DNA from: Chrysomallon squamiferum
Lineage: Eukaryota; Mollusca; Gastropoda; Neomphalida; Peltospiridae
Assembly: GCA_012295275.1 (NCBI GenBank)
Contig: CM022665.1
Location: 25,068,946 to 25,132,945 of the forward strand
Length of the DNA stretch: 64,000 bases
Direction: 5' to 3'
Part shown: in pieces, positions 34,771 to 48,000 of the stretch
Layout of the letters: the number at the start of each line of letters is the position of its first letter
How positions within the stretch are numbered: position 1 is the first letter of the stretch
The notes under the pieces: model-generated
Databases searched by the model: none
Told to the model about the DNA's origin: nothing
What the model saw: only the letters and a program-made list of their open reading frames with translations
Program-made: the position numbers and the translations under genes

Positions 34771-34989
34771 TTACATGGACTTTTTACTCTTCTTTGTAAC
34801 TGCTTTGTCTTTGTCACTCTTTGCTATTTCTTTATCAATCTTTGCATGTTCTGTGGTTACAATTTTTCGTAATTCAGCCTGAAATAGAGAATTTAAATAT
34901 TTAAACATCAGAGGAATAATTATCTTTGTTACAATTTACATAACAGCAGAACTGAAAGCAAATATTTTTTGAAAAGATTTGTTATTATT

Positions 34990-35026
<37 letters not shown>

Positions 35027-37002
35027 TCTCTTTTTTTGTAGGCATTCTGAAATACTCATATATGAATATGCTTTCTGACAAACCAACACATTTCTGGAGC
35101 TGGTTTATCTTATGCATGAATAAAATATACTTACACCCCATCCCAGTAAATCAGCCAGAGCATAACATCCATCATCACAGGTAGCTTCATTAAACACGTC
35201 CCTGATATTAAAAAATAAAACATTAGTACTTATATCTGCACAGAACTTTTAAGTCCCCAAAAATGGTATAATACTGAAAATGGTAATAAATCTATTTCTA
35301 ACATATCTAGCATTCCTTTGTGTGAGCTACCAAGATTTTTATATGTCTGAGGTTGACTGAATCAACAGTTTTTGAAAAGTATTTCATCCTTGTAAATTAT
35401 CATTTTCCACAAGTAAAAAAAACAAACAAAAAAACATAAAATCTGTTACATTAATTATTCCACACATACCTATTGATAAATATATATATTACTAAATAAA
35501 TATATATATATATATATATACCTGTAGTTGTCTTCACCATCAAAATCAAATCCACCACCACCGAAGAATAAGGCTGCAAATGGATCTGCCTGTAAACATA
35601 TAGTGTTTTAATTGATGCTGAATATGTATTTATCAATCCCATGAGGATTATTATCTGATTTCTTATCTCATATTAAAACAATGAAATAGATATGACCGTC
35701 AAAAAATATGTTGGTGTTTTTTTTTTGGTTTTAAAACCTATTAATATATGTATGTATATTTGAAATAATCAAGATGACGTTAATGCATTTACATCTAAAA
35801 CTTTGCTTCTGTTGTAAGCTATACTAACTTGTGTTATGGTTTCATTCAGAACAAACCCAATAACCACCCAAAAACTTGGTATTTTCCAGTATTTATGGAG
35901 AAATTTTTCATTTTGGTAGTTTTAATTCCAATTTTGGAACTGGCGTCATTTTTTTTACATTTGTTTTTTAAAAGAGTTTTTCTTTCTGTATTTATTAAGT
36001 TTTTTAATGGACAATAAAATGAATCTGTGATAATGTACTCTCATTTCAAAATACTTACACCAGTCATTCCCTTTTCCAGGTTAATGTACAATCGTGGTGT
36101 AGTAATAGGTACTCTGAAAGTAAACATCCACAACATAAAAAGTTGCTCTGTCATGTCTAACATTCAAATTAACTTCTTAAAAAAAAAAATGTAATTATGA
36201 CATTAATTCAAATAAAAGAATTCATATAATTATTATTTTATATTCATCACTTAATGTCAGCAATTAATTATAACTTTTTAAAATATTAAATAATAATAAC
36301 CTGGCTGTAAGAGATGCAAATGGCTGCACAACTAAAGATGTACCCATCACTATAAGCATATCACATTTATCCATGTCCTAAAATGAAAAATAAATCAATA
36401 TATAAATATTAAAACACAGATGAAAGTAAAACTGTATTGTTCAGGTCAGTTTAGCTTTTATTGTTATAAAAATAATAAATATTAACATCATGTCTTATAG
36501 ATTCCTTACTGAAATAACAATATAAAATGTATTTCATGTTGCTTATTTAATATATTTTATTAACAAATGTAATACATCAATTATTTTTTTGCTAACTAAG
36601 GTTGTTTTGTTTATATAACACACATACAGATAAATAAATTCTTTACCGACTCAACACATTCAGCAAATCTACGAGGAAGTGTTTCTCCAAAGAAAACGAT
36701 ATCTGAAATGTTAAAACATTAAATCTGTACTGGAGTATTTAACAAAAGGTATCTAAATTTAAATATTAAAAAATATATAAAATATATAAATAAATTTTTG
36801 TGTAAACAAAAAACACATAAATAAAAAATAGTTATAAAAAATTAAAGAAAGAATGAAAAAAAATAATAATACAGTAAGTATTTGTACCTGGTTTCACAAT
36901 ACCATCACAGTCTGGCTTGTCACATTTTGGTACTGTATCTTTGAATATTTTTTCTGCAATTTATTTTAAAAAAAAATTAAACATATTTTAGTACAAACTT
37001 TA

Positions 37003-37089
<87 letters not shown>

Positions 37090-40000
37090 GGTCTTCAGGA
37101 TAGATAAAAGAACAAGTGCAAAAGACAACTAAAACATATTTTTAAATTAGTTAAAATAAAAGTGCAATGATTGTTCTTGCATCACAGTAACTATTACGAG
37201 TTATCTCCCTTAGTTTGACAAATTGCTAGATACACACTACTGAGTAATACAAGTGAAGGAATTAAATCACTAACACAATTTATGTAAAAGAATTTCATAA
37301 AGGCTTTAACATCACAATTCTTGAAAAATGTATATGATTTTTACCATTCACATGTGTAACATTGTGCACCATATGTAACACTGATTTAAAAAAATATATA
37401 TATATTTATACCTTTAATCCATTCTTGTGTGAACTCTTTTTCACAGTTCAAACAATGTGATGTGTGAAAGGTCCCATGAGCTTCTACAATTTTGTCTTCA
37501 GCAAGGCCAGTAACTCTTTCCAAAGTGTCAATATTCTGTCAGTTGTTACAGAAACAATGAAAGTAATAATTCACAAAAGCAATGATTTTTTTACATAATC
37601 ATATTATTATTATTTATTTATTTATTTATATCTGGGGTTGTTTTTCTTTGTGTTTTATTTTTTATTTTTATTGTTGTGTTTCGTTTTGGGGTTGTTGTTT
37701 TTTATTATTATTATTTCTTTTTATTTTATTTAGTTTTTTGTTTTATATATATATATATATATATATTTATTTTTCTTAATTTAAAAAAAAAAATTTTGGC
37801 ATTTATGGAAACAGTATCTGTAATTTACATTATCAGTTGTCTTAGTATAACATAAAAGAAATCAAAATGCCATTTTTATATGAATAATCCTGCTAAAGAA
37901 CCTGAATAAAATGATTTCTAAACAAAGTGAATACCTGTGTGTAATGTCTGAGCAGTTTGCCTTTGTTATGAAGCAGCTTAATGAAATAATGGGCTGGTGT
38001 AGGCTGAAATAAAATTAAGAAATAAACCAAGAATAAAAACCCTGGAAAGACAGCATTGGTGTATGGATACAAGATGCATTTATCATTCAGGTAGCTCTGT
38101 CAACTGTTTTGCAACATTTTCACCATTAGAAACAGTGACTCACAGACCACTTTATCATTTAATGTAACACTGACATCATTCACACGTTTTTAATAACACA
38201 GTTACAAGATAGTTTAAAAAAAGAAAAAAAAAGAAGAAAGATACACAATGAAAATATTCATATATATATACATGTATATATGTAACATAATAACATACAA
38301 ACAAAATAAAAACAGTGTTTTTTAAATAAATACAGCAAAAGACTATAAAATGGAAATAAATTTGATTTTCAATGAATCACTGAAATAATATATTAAAACT
38401 AAAAAAATAAAATCTAATGTACCTTGAACTGTCCTGGGAAAAGTTCCTTGGCAAGCATGAAGAATGGTTCAGGATTCTCCTGAAATAATTAATTAGTTAT
38501 TGGGTTGTCAATAAAATTTGTTCAGTTTTCCAGTGTTATTTGAATTAACACGAAAAATATTTCTATTGCAGAGTTTTAAAACAACATTCAATATTAATAT
38601 GCAGTGTCTGAATTTTATTTTTATTTTTATATGACATATGTTTTCATGCTTATCTGTTTATTCTAGATTTTGGAATTAGGGGTAAAACAAACCTTAAAGT
38701 AGTCTATTGTGAAAATAGCTTGAGGATCAGGAAGATTGTATTTCTGAAGATTGTGATATATTCCACTCTCTGGACTGCGGAAATCAGGAATCCCAGCAGC
38801 TACAAAGGATAAAATTTAATTTATTTAAAAAAAAATAATATATATATATAAAGATGTATCCAAATAATCAAATTAAAAATACAACTAATTATCCAGCAGA
38901 CCCAAAATAAATAAATATGCTTATAAATAATTAAATTATATATCCAACAAATAAATAACCTTTTGATTTAAAAACAATAATATAAAATAGAATATATCTG
39001 CATAACCATAGTAATTTTTAGTTAAAAATACATTTATTCACATCAGTATAAGACAACAATTTCAAAATGTTACAAAGATAACATAGGTTAATCCAAAGGA
39101 GTGTTACTTTGAAAATTTATTTAAAATTGCTATTATTTAAGGATTTACTTGTAATTCAAAAATATTTTCAAAGTGTAAAGTCAAGTAACAAATGCAACAA
39201 GTATAAAACAGATTTTAAAATTTTTCTATTTCCCATTACAAAAAGCACAAGATATTTATGGTTATTAGAGTTTTGTCCTTTTTTTTTTTTTTTTCTGTTG
39301 ACTTCGTAAATTAAACATTTTCAAATCCTGTTTTACAGTTATTATTTTATTACATGCATTATAATAAATACATCAGTTATTCAAATATTTTTAAAATGTA
39401 GATAAAACCCCATTCTAACCATACACTTTTTTACACAGTGTAAACATGAACTATAAAGTCTTAAACAAAGTTTAATCAGTGTAAACGATTTTTAATTTAA
39501 AAAAAACACAGCTATGTTTGTTAATCTGTGCTGAATGGATTTGCTGACACACTTAACAATCTTACTTATACAAAAAAGATAAAAACCAGTGTTCTGCTTA
39601 CTAATGTAAACCCAATAACTGTTCATCAAAAAATATGAAAATTTACTAATCAGAATAATTTACAAGGAAATATTGTCTTAAACAAAATTTAAAAAATTAG
39701 TTGAATAAAATGTATGTTAGGATGAACTTTTAAATTTTTCTGTTTTCCTATCAGTATTCAAACTTTTCAGCAACATGTTTTTGTTACTAAACATAATACA
39801 AATTATGTCAAATATGATTCCTTAATTGCAACATTTATATAAACCATTTTTTTTTTCCTTTTAATTAAGATGTTTTTGTTACCAAACATAACACAAATTG
39901 TTAAATATGATTTCTTAATAGTGACATTTATATAAACTATTTATTTTCTTTTAATAAAAATTAAAATTAAAATTAAAAAAAAGCATTTAATAATTTAACA

Positions 40001-42614
40001 AGATACAAATAATATTCCAGTATGAAACCATAAGTATAATTCTTTGCTTTAAACATTACAGCTCGTAGTCATAGGCATATTTTACAGTAATTCTTAAATC
40101 TGTCAAGTGGAGAAGTGGAATATTTTGTTAGCCAAAATAAAAATAAAACATTTCTCTTAAACTGATAGAACAAATGTTGTGTTCAAACCAAGTAACAAAA
40201 TGTGATTATTTGTTAGTAAAACAGTGACCATCTCAAAATAATTTGTGTTCAGTTATTTTCAAAATTCAGGTGTTAAATGAGTTGCTGTTGTTTTGAGGGG
40301 AGGGGTATAGTTATGCTGTTCATTGAAATAAATCTCACATGTTGAAATGCCAGCTCCAGCTATTGTGATAATTTTCAAACATTTATCACTCAAAATATAT
40401 TTCGCCACTCCATTTATGGTCACTTCCGGCAACAATTGTTCAGGAGGTGTGGCAGAAATTTGGAGGGAATGGATCATTAAATTTTCAAACCAGCTTTTTT
40501 TTTCTGAAAGTACATGCATTAAAACATTTTAATATTAATTTGTTTTAATGAATTTATTTATCTAACATTTAACCTTTGATTTGATTTGTTTCCGTTGATC
40601 GTTTCTGTGAAAAAGGAAAAGAAAAACTGTAATATGGTTGTAGCTTCATTTATGTAAGACCCCTTTATTTTTCACCACTAATAAATACATAATACAAAGG
40701 TGGGTAAAAAAATTAAGAAAATAAAATTATTAAATTATGTTGTAAAGAAAAGATTATACTAAGCTGAAATGAAACAATAACAATTAATTCGGATTCAGCG
40801 TTTAATGACACCATATCAGAAAAATATATTTTAAAAAATGTGTACTTATATAATTATGTGGATTATGATACACAGAGATGGGTGTCTTTTTTAATTTTTC
40901 TATTTTGATTATTTTTAAATTCCTGACTTAAATCTTTATGGGAGAGATATTACATAAATGGTAATGTACTTACTATTACTAATACTAATAATAATAAAAA
41001 TAAATAAATAAATAAATAATAAAAATAATAGCAATAAAAAGATGCATTCAGTTATTTCTAGCTTCAGATCACCATTCACATATAAACATGCCCGAGTTAA
41101 TGAAACTCACATGTTGAGATGCCAGCTCCTGCCATTGTAATAATATTTTTGCATTTATCACTAATAATATATTTAGCCACACCCTCCAAAGTAACCTCAG
41201 GTAACAACTGTTCAGATTTGTCTGATACTGTTAATAATTTCTTCAGTTTTTCTTGTATCGAGTCTACATCTGTGGAAAAAACAAAAACAAATATCTGTAA
41301 TGTAACATCATTTCACAACTTTTCATTTTTTGATGCATGGACTGTAAAACAGAAGAAAAAATAATAAATTATATATATATGTATGTATATATATTTTTTT
41401 AAATATTATGATGTAAAATATTTATTTTAATGCAATTAATTTTTCTAAACTTTTCTTCAGATAATGTTATATAATTTTTTCAATGTAGTTTTGCTTCTAT
41501 TTTTTTCTTTTGATGTTATTATTACAAGTAGTATTAGTAGTAGTAATAGTATTTATTTCTGTATTTTAACACTTCATCATAATCAAAAAAGGAAGAAATA
41601 AAAGCTTAACCTTTCAGATGCAAATAATTAGTTAATTTATTAAGCAACAGATAACAATTTAATTACCTTTTGCATTACTACTTTTCTCCACTTCTTTTTC
41701 TCCTTCAGCTGGAAGCTGAATGAAAAAACGATATATCGGTTTTGATGCGGATAAGCAACAATTTCAATTGTGCAGAAATAACAATGTTATTCTTATTACT
41801 GACAGAGACATAATGATGTTATTCTTGTTATTTCTGACAGACATAACAATGTTATTCTTGTTATTAATGACAGACACATAACGTAATATATGTACATGAC
41901 TAAAATATTAACATTAAATTCAATATAATATTGCGATTTTTTTGTGTTTCTAGTCAGTATGTGCATACCGTAACATTCTTTTTAGTGCAGTATGGGTTTT
42001 GACGAAGAACATCTAAATGAGTTCCATAAAAAATAGACTTAGGTGGTCATGGCCTACTTGTTTAATAGTTTTCTGACTATCAGCAGACAGCAATATTTTG
42101 TGCAGTTTGTGGTTGAAATTCATATATGGCTGTTTATGTATGGCTAAAAATTGCCTTATGAAAAACAGTACTTTTAGCTATATGGTTATGTTAACTGTTT
42201 AACCTTACTGCAAACATGTGAATAGTAAGTACTGCTTAAAGTGTTTTGTTCGGTTCGTTAAAAAAACTTCCGTAAACAAAATCTTCACTATGTGACATCA
42301 TGTTTGTTGTTGTTGTTGTTGTTTTTTGTTTGTTTGTTTGTTTTGATTATTTAACGAAGGAGCCTCAGAATACATACTGAGTCAAGATATACATATAATC
42401 CAAGGTTAGATCTGAACAGAAGGAAACAATTCGGTTTTTATTCAGTGAGATTTTAATAATGATGCTAATAGTAGTAATAATAATAATAATAATACAATCA
42501 ATATTACAATTATTATATTTATTTCAATACATTAATTAATGCATTTAAGTGGATAATATTGCTATGATAAATCAATTCTCTTACTTTTTCGTAATCTTTT
42601 GTGCTTTCAGCCAT
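34771..42614 (-). CDS. SIRT2: SIRT2-like NAD-dependent protein deacylase
   Basis: Exons: 42585-42614, 41667-41715, 41111-41269 (3a) or 40339-40503 (3b), 38693-38799, 38423-38479, 37935-38003, 37412-37535, 36888-36953, 36647-36702, 36301-36377, 36059-36113, 35522-35589, 35135-35201, 34771-34878. With 3a the protein is 363 residues. It starts [10 protein letters not shown]. The NAD-binding [24 protein letters not shown], catalytic His in VEAHGTF, four zinc cysteines (HCLNCEKE ... [10 protein letters not shown]), KPDIVFFGE, MGTSL and the C-terminal LADLLGW all match SIRT2. These enzymes remove acyl groups from lysines such as those of tubulin and histones using NAD+, mainly in the cytoplasm. The leucine-rich export signal of vertebrate SIRT2 is not evident in the short N-terminus. 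The basic tail (VTKKSKKSM) is lineage-specific. Assignment as SIRT2 rather than SIRT3 rests on the absence of a mitochondrial-type leader. Confidence 0.93.
37006..37088. repeat. (CT)n microsatellite
   Basis: TC/CT run of 83 nt in the sirtuin intron between exons 7 and 8, ending about 50 nt upstream (transcript sense) of exon 8. Confidence 0.95.
39776..39938. repeat. Local tandem duplication (two ~68-nt copies, 95-nt period)
   Basis: The segments 39776-39845 and 39871-39938 align closely, sharing tgtttttgtta.caaacata, aatatgatt.ctta and acatttatataaac. They lie in the sirtuin intron between exon 3b and exon 4. No coding content. Confidence 0.7.
40339..40503 (-). CDS. SIRT2: Sirtuin alternative exon 3b
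   Basis: 165-nt exon starting after TTTCAG and ending at a GTGAG donor, phase 1 to phase 1, identical in phase to exon 3a. It encodes [20 protein letters not shown] followed by [14 protein letters not shown]. Compared with 3a the core differs at a few positions (TINGV for [13 protein letters not shown] for [13 protein letters not shown] for ITMAG). The upstream part ([21 protein letters not shown]) is unrelated in sequence. Both exons supply the first NAD-binding strand and GAGIST loop, so only one should be used per transcript. Confidence 0.8.
41111..41269 (-). CDS. SIRT2: Sirtuin alternative exon 3a
   Basis: 159-nt exon, phase 1 to phase 1, acceptor TTTCCACAG and donor GTGAG. It encodes [20 protein letters not shown] and then the core [20 protein letters not shown] plus [14 protein letters not shown]. 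It lies 607 nt upstream (transcript sense) of its homologue 3b. The core is slightly closer to vertebrate SIRT2 (ELTLEGVARYM) than 3b is, so 3a is probably the ancestral form. Confidence 0.85.
41781..41880. repeat. Minisatellite, three ~33-nt units
   Basis: Three consecutive units share the core atgttattctt.tta followed by tgacagacacata. They lie in sirtuin intron 1, just upstream (transcript sense) of exon 2. Confidence 0.75.
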
Positions 42615-45057
42615 CGTTAGTTAAATGTAATATATACTCTATAATACTGTAGCTGTCGCTGTCAATCGCTCAATGCAATCCGTGATAAAACCGAATGACT
42701 ACCAAAGAAAAATAAAACAGTGCCTCAAGAATATAGAACAAGTATTACTTTATATAAAGAAAACTAAGGCTTTGTTTCTTAGTAACTGTTAACATTACAT
42801 ATCATTATATAATTATTATACATAGATTTGATACTCAAGCGGAAATCGGAACACATCATCGTTTGAAACATCTGATGTCGCAAGTACTATTCGGAAATCT
42901 TCGTGGTCCATTTCCGAAAATATCGGATAATTGCTGAATCTTTCTTAATGGTTTTCAAATGTTACGGAAATAGGCGAATTATTCCGAGTGTAAAATAAAT
43001 GTATCAACATTAATGGCATATTGAAATAAAGTGAAAACAACTTTTAGATTATTGAAATAATTTCCAGCATTGTACTGTTTGAACAACAACAAAATAATAA
43101 TAATAATAATAACACTAAAAATACTGTTATTACTTTCAGCTAATATTAGTTTTATAACACAAATTAATCAAATAATATTATTTTAAACATACTAGGTTAT
43201 ATACATAATATAGAGGCCAATATGTCTTTTTGTTTAAGACCAGAATGGATGAAAGTAAGATGTGTGGAAACATTTCTGTTAATATCAGCTACTTGGCAAA
43301 CTGAATTAGCATAGATTTTTTTTTATCAGCCCGTTTTAGGACATTTGCATATTGCTAATTGGAAATCTCAAATAAAAGCCAACCATTAATGATGAATGAA
43401 AGAATATATATTAATGGAGTCCATTCTGTTTGAAAAAAAAAATTAATACAATAATTGCTATCATTTTTACACTAAGATAAACATTAGCGTGACAAAATCA
43501 CAGAATACAATGTCAGTGTACATAAATTATCTAATTTAGAAATACTTTAGATATGACACTCTGATTTGGTTTTTGAACAAAAATTAAATGAAATGTCAGA
43601 ATAAATCATTTCTGTTTCACTTTAGCAGTGTAAAGACTTCATTTGGAACTAATTACATATGTAAAAACTGTAGTATTTCTTAGTGTGTAGTATGCTATAC
43701 CTGTGAGAAAATGCATATAAAAGATTACTTGTTTCTACTGATAAAAATATCCACCACAGAAAGAGAATATGATTATTTGCCAGTCACCACAATGGTTATT
43801 TTGTGTATGTATATATATGAATTGTGTTCTGCATTAATTACTATATGAGGGTAGGCTGTGTGATTCAATAATAATGATCAATGCTAGAATAAATTTGTAC
43901 AGCATTTAAACACTAGTATATTATTTTATTGTTAAAAGAAATATATTAATTTTCCAGTACTTTATGTTCATTAGACAACCAAACACATTAAAAATTTGCC
44001 ACAAAACAGTTGAAAGTTAAGATAAAAAATAAAATTAAAATAACTGATATATGTGGGAGAATGTAAACAAAACTTAAAAGTAGTCTAATGAATAGCAACA
44101 GAGGGTTTCCTCTCTCATATCATTATATCAAAAAATGTTTCAGATACAGTGTAATGTTGCTATTAAAATGTTTTTTGGTGCCCAAGAACAATTATTCATC
44201 AGATCAAATTTCACATCCTTCAGTACATTTGTAATTTTATATATTCTCATCACACAATGTTAAAAGAAAATAAAACAAAAACAAACACATAACTATTTCA
44301 ACTTTATTTCAATGACCTGATAAAATGAACAAGGCTAAAATTTCCAATGAAACATATTATACAAATACATTTTTCAAGTATTATTATTTTTTTAATTTAA
44401 AAAGGATCATATTCAAATTTTTTATTAAAGTTTTTATTTTATATGTTACTTCTTTCATAAAATAACTACAATACAATTTTGAAGTTTATAAGAACACAAT
44501 TGTAAAACCAAGTTAGTTTGGTTTTTTTGTGGGTTTTTTTTTCTTCTCCAATTTAATAACTATTTTCTTGAAACTGGACGGAGAATATCAAATACATTCA
44601 TGTTACTAAGATAAAATTATTTTTATTATTCTCCAGGATGGTATTTAGTTGCTTGAGATAATATATCCTACACCTTTACAATTTACATTAAAAAATATGT
44701 TTACACAAATAAAGTTTTTTTAAACATTTTGCAGACTTAAGAAATGATGATGTGATTATTCTCAAAACGTACATGATTTAATGAACAACAAAAAATGGTT
44801 TTAAGTATAACAGAATGAAAAAGGTTTAAAACTTTACTTTAAAAAACACCAGAAAATATTTCAATAGACTTGGCAAAGTTCATCTGGCATTTCCTTAGAA
44901 AAAAGTCACCATTCAAGTTTTTCCTACATTTTGTGATGACTGTTAACAGAGAAACAGTTTGTGTTGTAAATTAATGTTCTCTTTTTATAAGTCCAGTTTG
45001 TACTGTCTCCATGGATACCATGGTTCAAGTGTAAAAGTGCACCAATTACCAAACTGC
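42615..45057. other. Spacer: sirtuin promoter side and eIF4A3 3' end
   Basis: About 2.4 kb between the eIF4A3 stop codon and the sirtuin start codon, both genes on the minus strand. The eIF4A3 3' untranslated region must lie in the right part; a minus-strand AATAAA is present at about 44304-44309. No coding sequence is recognised. The DNA is AT-rich with only short repeats such as (AAT)n near 43095. Confidence 0.5.
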
Positions 45058-48000
45058 TCAGATCAAATCCGCAACTGAAAAAAAAATCAGTTAAAATTTA
45101 AACAAAATGTTGAATAAAGGGTAAAATAGAAAATGCTAATTAAAAAAAAAATCGTAAGTTTGGACAGCACATCAGTAATTCTTATTATAAACCATTTTTA
45201 GGGGCACAAACCAATATTGAAAAAAAAGAAGAAGAGTTAAATCTGCACCTTACATATTATAATTGAGGTCAAATAAAACTGAATTTTAGATATAAAAATA
45301 TATACTTGGATCAAAATTAATTTTAAATGAATACATAAATTTCTAATAACAATGCAAAAATTGTAACTATGCAAAAACAGTTATTCCACATTGAAAACAT
45401 TATTAATTCATCTCTTACCATTCATGGGCATTTCATCTATCTGGGTTGAGTAGTACTGTTCAATATCTCGCAGAATTCTGATATCATCATTCTTCACAAA
45501 GTTAATAGCAACACCTTTGCGACCAAAACGACCTGATCGACCAATTCTAAAATATATAAAACAGTTTAGTTATGCACCATAATAAAAAATAATAAAAGAT
45601 AAATACAAAAACATTTAACAAAGGAAATGACGTTAGGGTAAATAATCTATCTAATGGATGAGCAAACTTTTAACAATAATTTCTGTGTAATTAAATTAAA
45701 ATCTAAAGTGATAATGAGTAACATAAATGAGCATTACTTTATTTGAAAAAAATGTTAGTTTTCTAGATAAATCTCATGTAAGGCGTATTTTTAAAAGAAG
45801 AACATACCTGTGAATGTACAATTCTCTGTTGTTTGGCAAGTCATAGTTGATTACCAGTGACACCTGCTGAACATCTATACCTCTAGCCCAAACATCTGTT
45901 GTGATCAAAACACGGCTAAAAAAAATAAAAAAAAACATTTTTTAAAATGTCCGAGACTGTTATGAATCATAAAGCAAAATAAAACATAAAATAAAAATAA
46001 ACAGTTCTTTACAGAAGATTAAGCAACTCAAGATAAAAGTTTATTTTTTTGGTTATTATTTTCATTCCAATAAACTAGTCTATAAACATTTTTTTTTCTA
46101 AAGGTTAATTCGTGAATGTTTTTAAAAAGAAAATTGCTTGAAAACCTGTGTGTGATAAAAACAGAAAATTGATATTTCTCATTTACAAGTGAAAAGTCAT
46201 TATAATAACTTTTGACAGAAATGAAACAATTACCTTGCCCCTGAACGAAACTCTTTCATGATGCCATCTCTCTCTTTCTGTGGCATGTCACCATGCATAG
46301 AGGAAACAGTGAAATTAGCCTCCCTCATCTTCTCAGTGAGCCAGTCAACCTAGCAGTTGTACCAAAAAAAACAGTAATAAATAGTGATGTAGTGAACAAA
46401 ATATTCATGAACATAAAATAATGCTCTGTCATCTGCACAGAACTAATTTATTTTTAAAAAACTCAAGTTCCAAAAGTTATACTGGGATAACATTGATTTT
46501 AATGGGTTAAAAATGCATTACCAGTACATGTAGAAGTAATTTTAAGTCAAAACATTCTGTTTAAATAAGATGTGACAAGTTCTTAGGAGTTGAATTTTTT
46601 TTTTTTGTTTAAACAATAATTCAGGCCAACTACAAAAAATATTCCCTTGTCCTATAAGTTTACAATTACAGCATTGATCTGATAAATTATGCCACTAATA
46701 ACAGTTGATGAATCCCAGTGATTTCATGGGCTAAATATCACTGAGTGTTATTCCATTCTACAATAAACTACGACTGACCTTTCTCTTTGTATTACAGAAG
46801 ATGACAGCTTGTGTAATGGTGAGCGTGTCATACAAGTCACAAAGAGTATCAAACTTCCATTCTTCTCTCTCCACAGCAACAAAGAACTGTTTAATACCTT
46901 CCAGTGTCAACTCATCACTGAAACATGAAAATAAATACTTATCAAACTTGCTGTAACATTAAATACATTAATGGAAAAAAATAAATAAGAGGTTTCATTT
47001 AAAAATTAAATGTTTTTTGAATCAAACAATATCAATCAAGTTAAAATAAATAATTAATTACACAGGTACCTATACATTTCAAATGAATGTGAAAAGTGGC
47101 ATGAAGAGAAATAATCTGTGTTTGAAAAGCATTTATTACTAACCGTTTCACCAGTATTCTGATTGGGTCTGTCATGAACTTGCTTGTCATTTCCAGAATT
47201 TCATGAGGTAATGTGGCAGATATTAACAGGACTTGTGTGGCAGGAGGAAGATATCTGTAAACATCATAGATCTGTTCTTTGAAGCCTAAAAAAGAGTTTT
47301 ATCATTAATAATTAAAAAAAATTATGTTGTGAAATAATTTATGCTGAGACTGCCACAAAACTGAGGGGAAAAAGCCCCGAACTCTCACAAAAAAACCCAC
47401 TGAAAACTAAATGGTTGTAACCTTTGTCATTTGATTTTAACTGTTTATAATACAAAACCAAATATGAAGTAACCAACAAAAAAGAAAATTTGTCTGATTA
47501 CCATGAATGTTGTTGTTTTGATAAATATTTTGCAGAAAAACTAATATTTTCACTATTTTTATACAATCATTATAAAATGTATTTACCTTTGTTTAACATC
47601 TCATCAGCTTCATCCAGTATCAACATTTTAATTGATCTTGTGCGCAAGTTTCTTCGACGAATCATATCTATGAAAAGGTTAAAAATATGAAATGAAAAAT
47701 GTTCATGATGAATTAACTCATGCTTAATTATAATCCAGGAAGAGATGACTATATTCAATTTCTACAAGACAGAGTAACCAATGGAAGTTTTTAAAAGGAA
47801 ATACAACCTGTATTAAATATTTTAATAAAAAATTGGATGTGCTACAAATAAAATGCATGAGGTACTGTTAACTCAATGGAATTTTCTTATTCAGTGGTTC
47901 TTTGTTAATATACTGGTTTGGAATGCAGGAGACTGTGAACAGATTTTGGAAATAAAGATGAAAAAATATAATAAGATATGAATAATGCAATACATACTAA

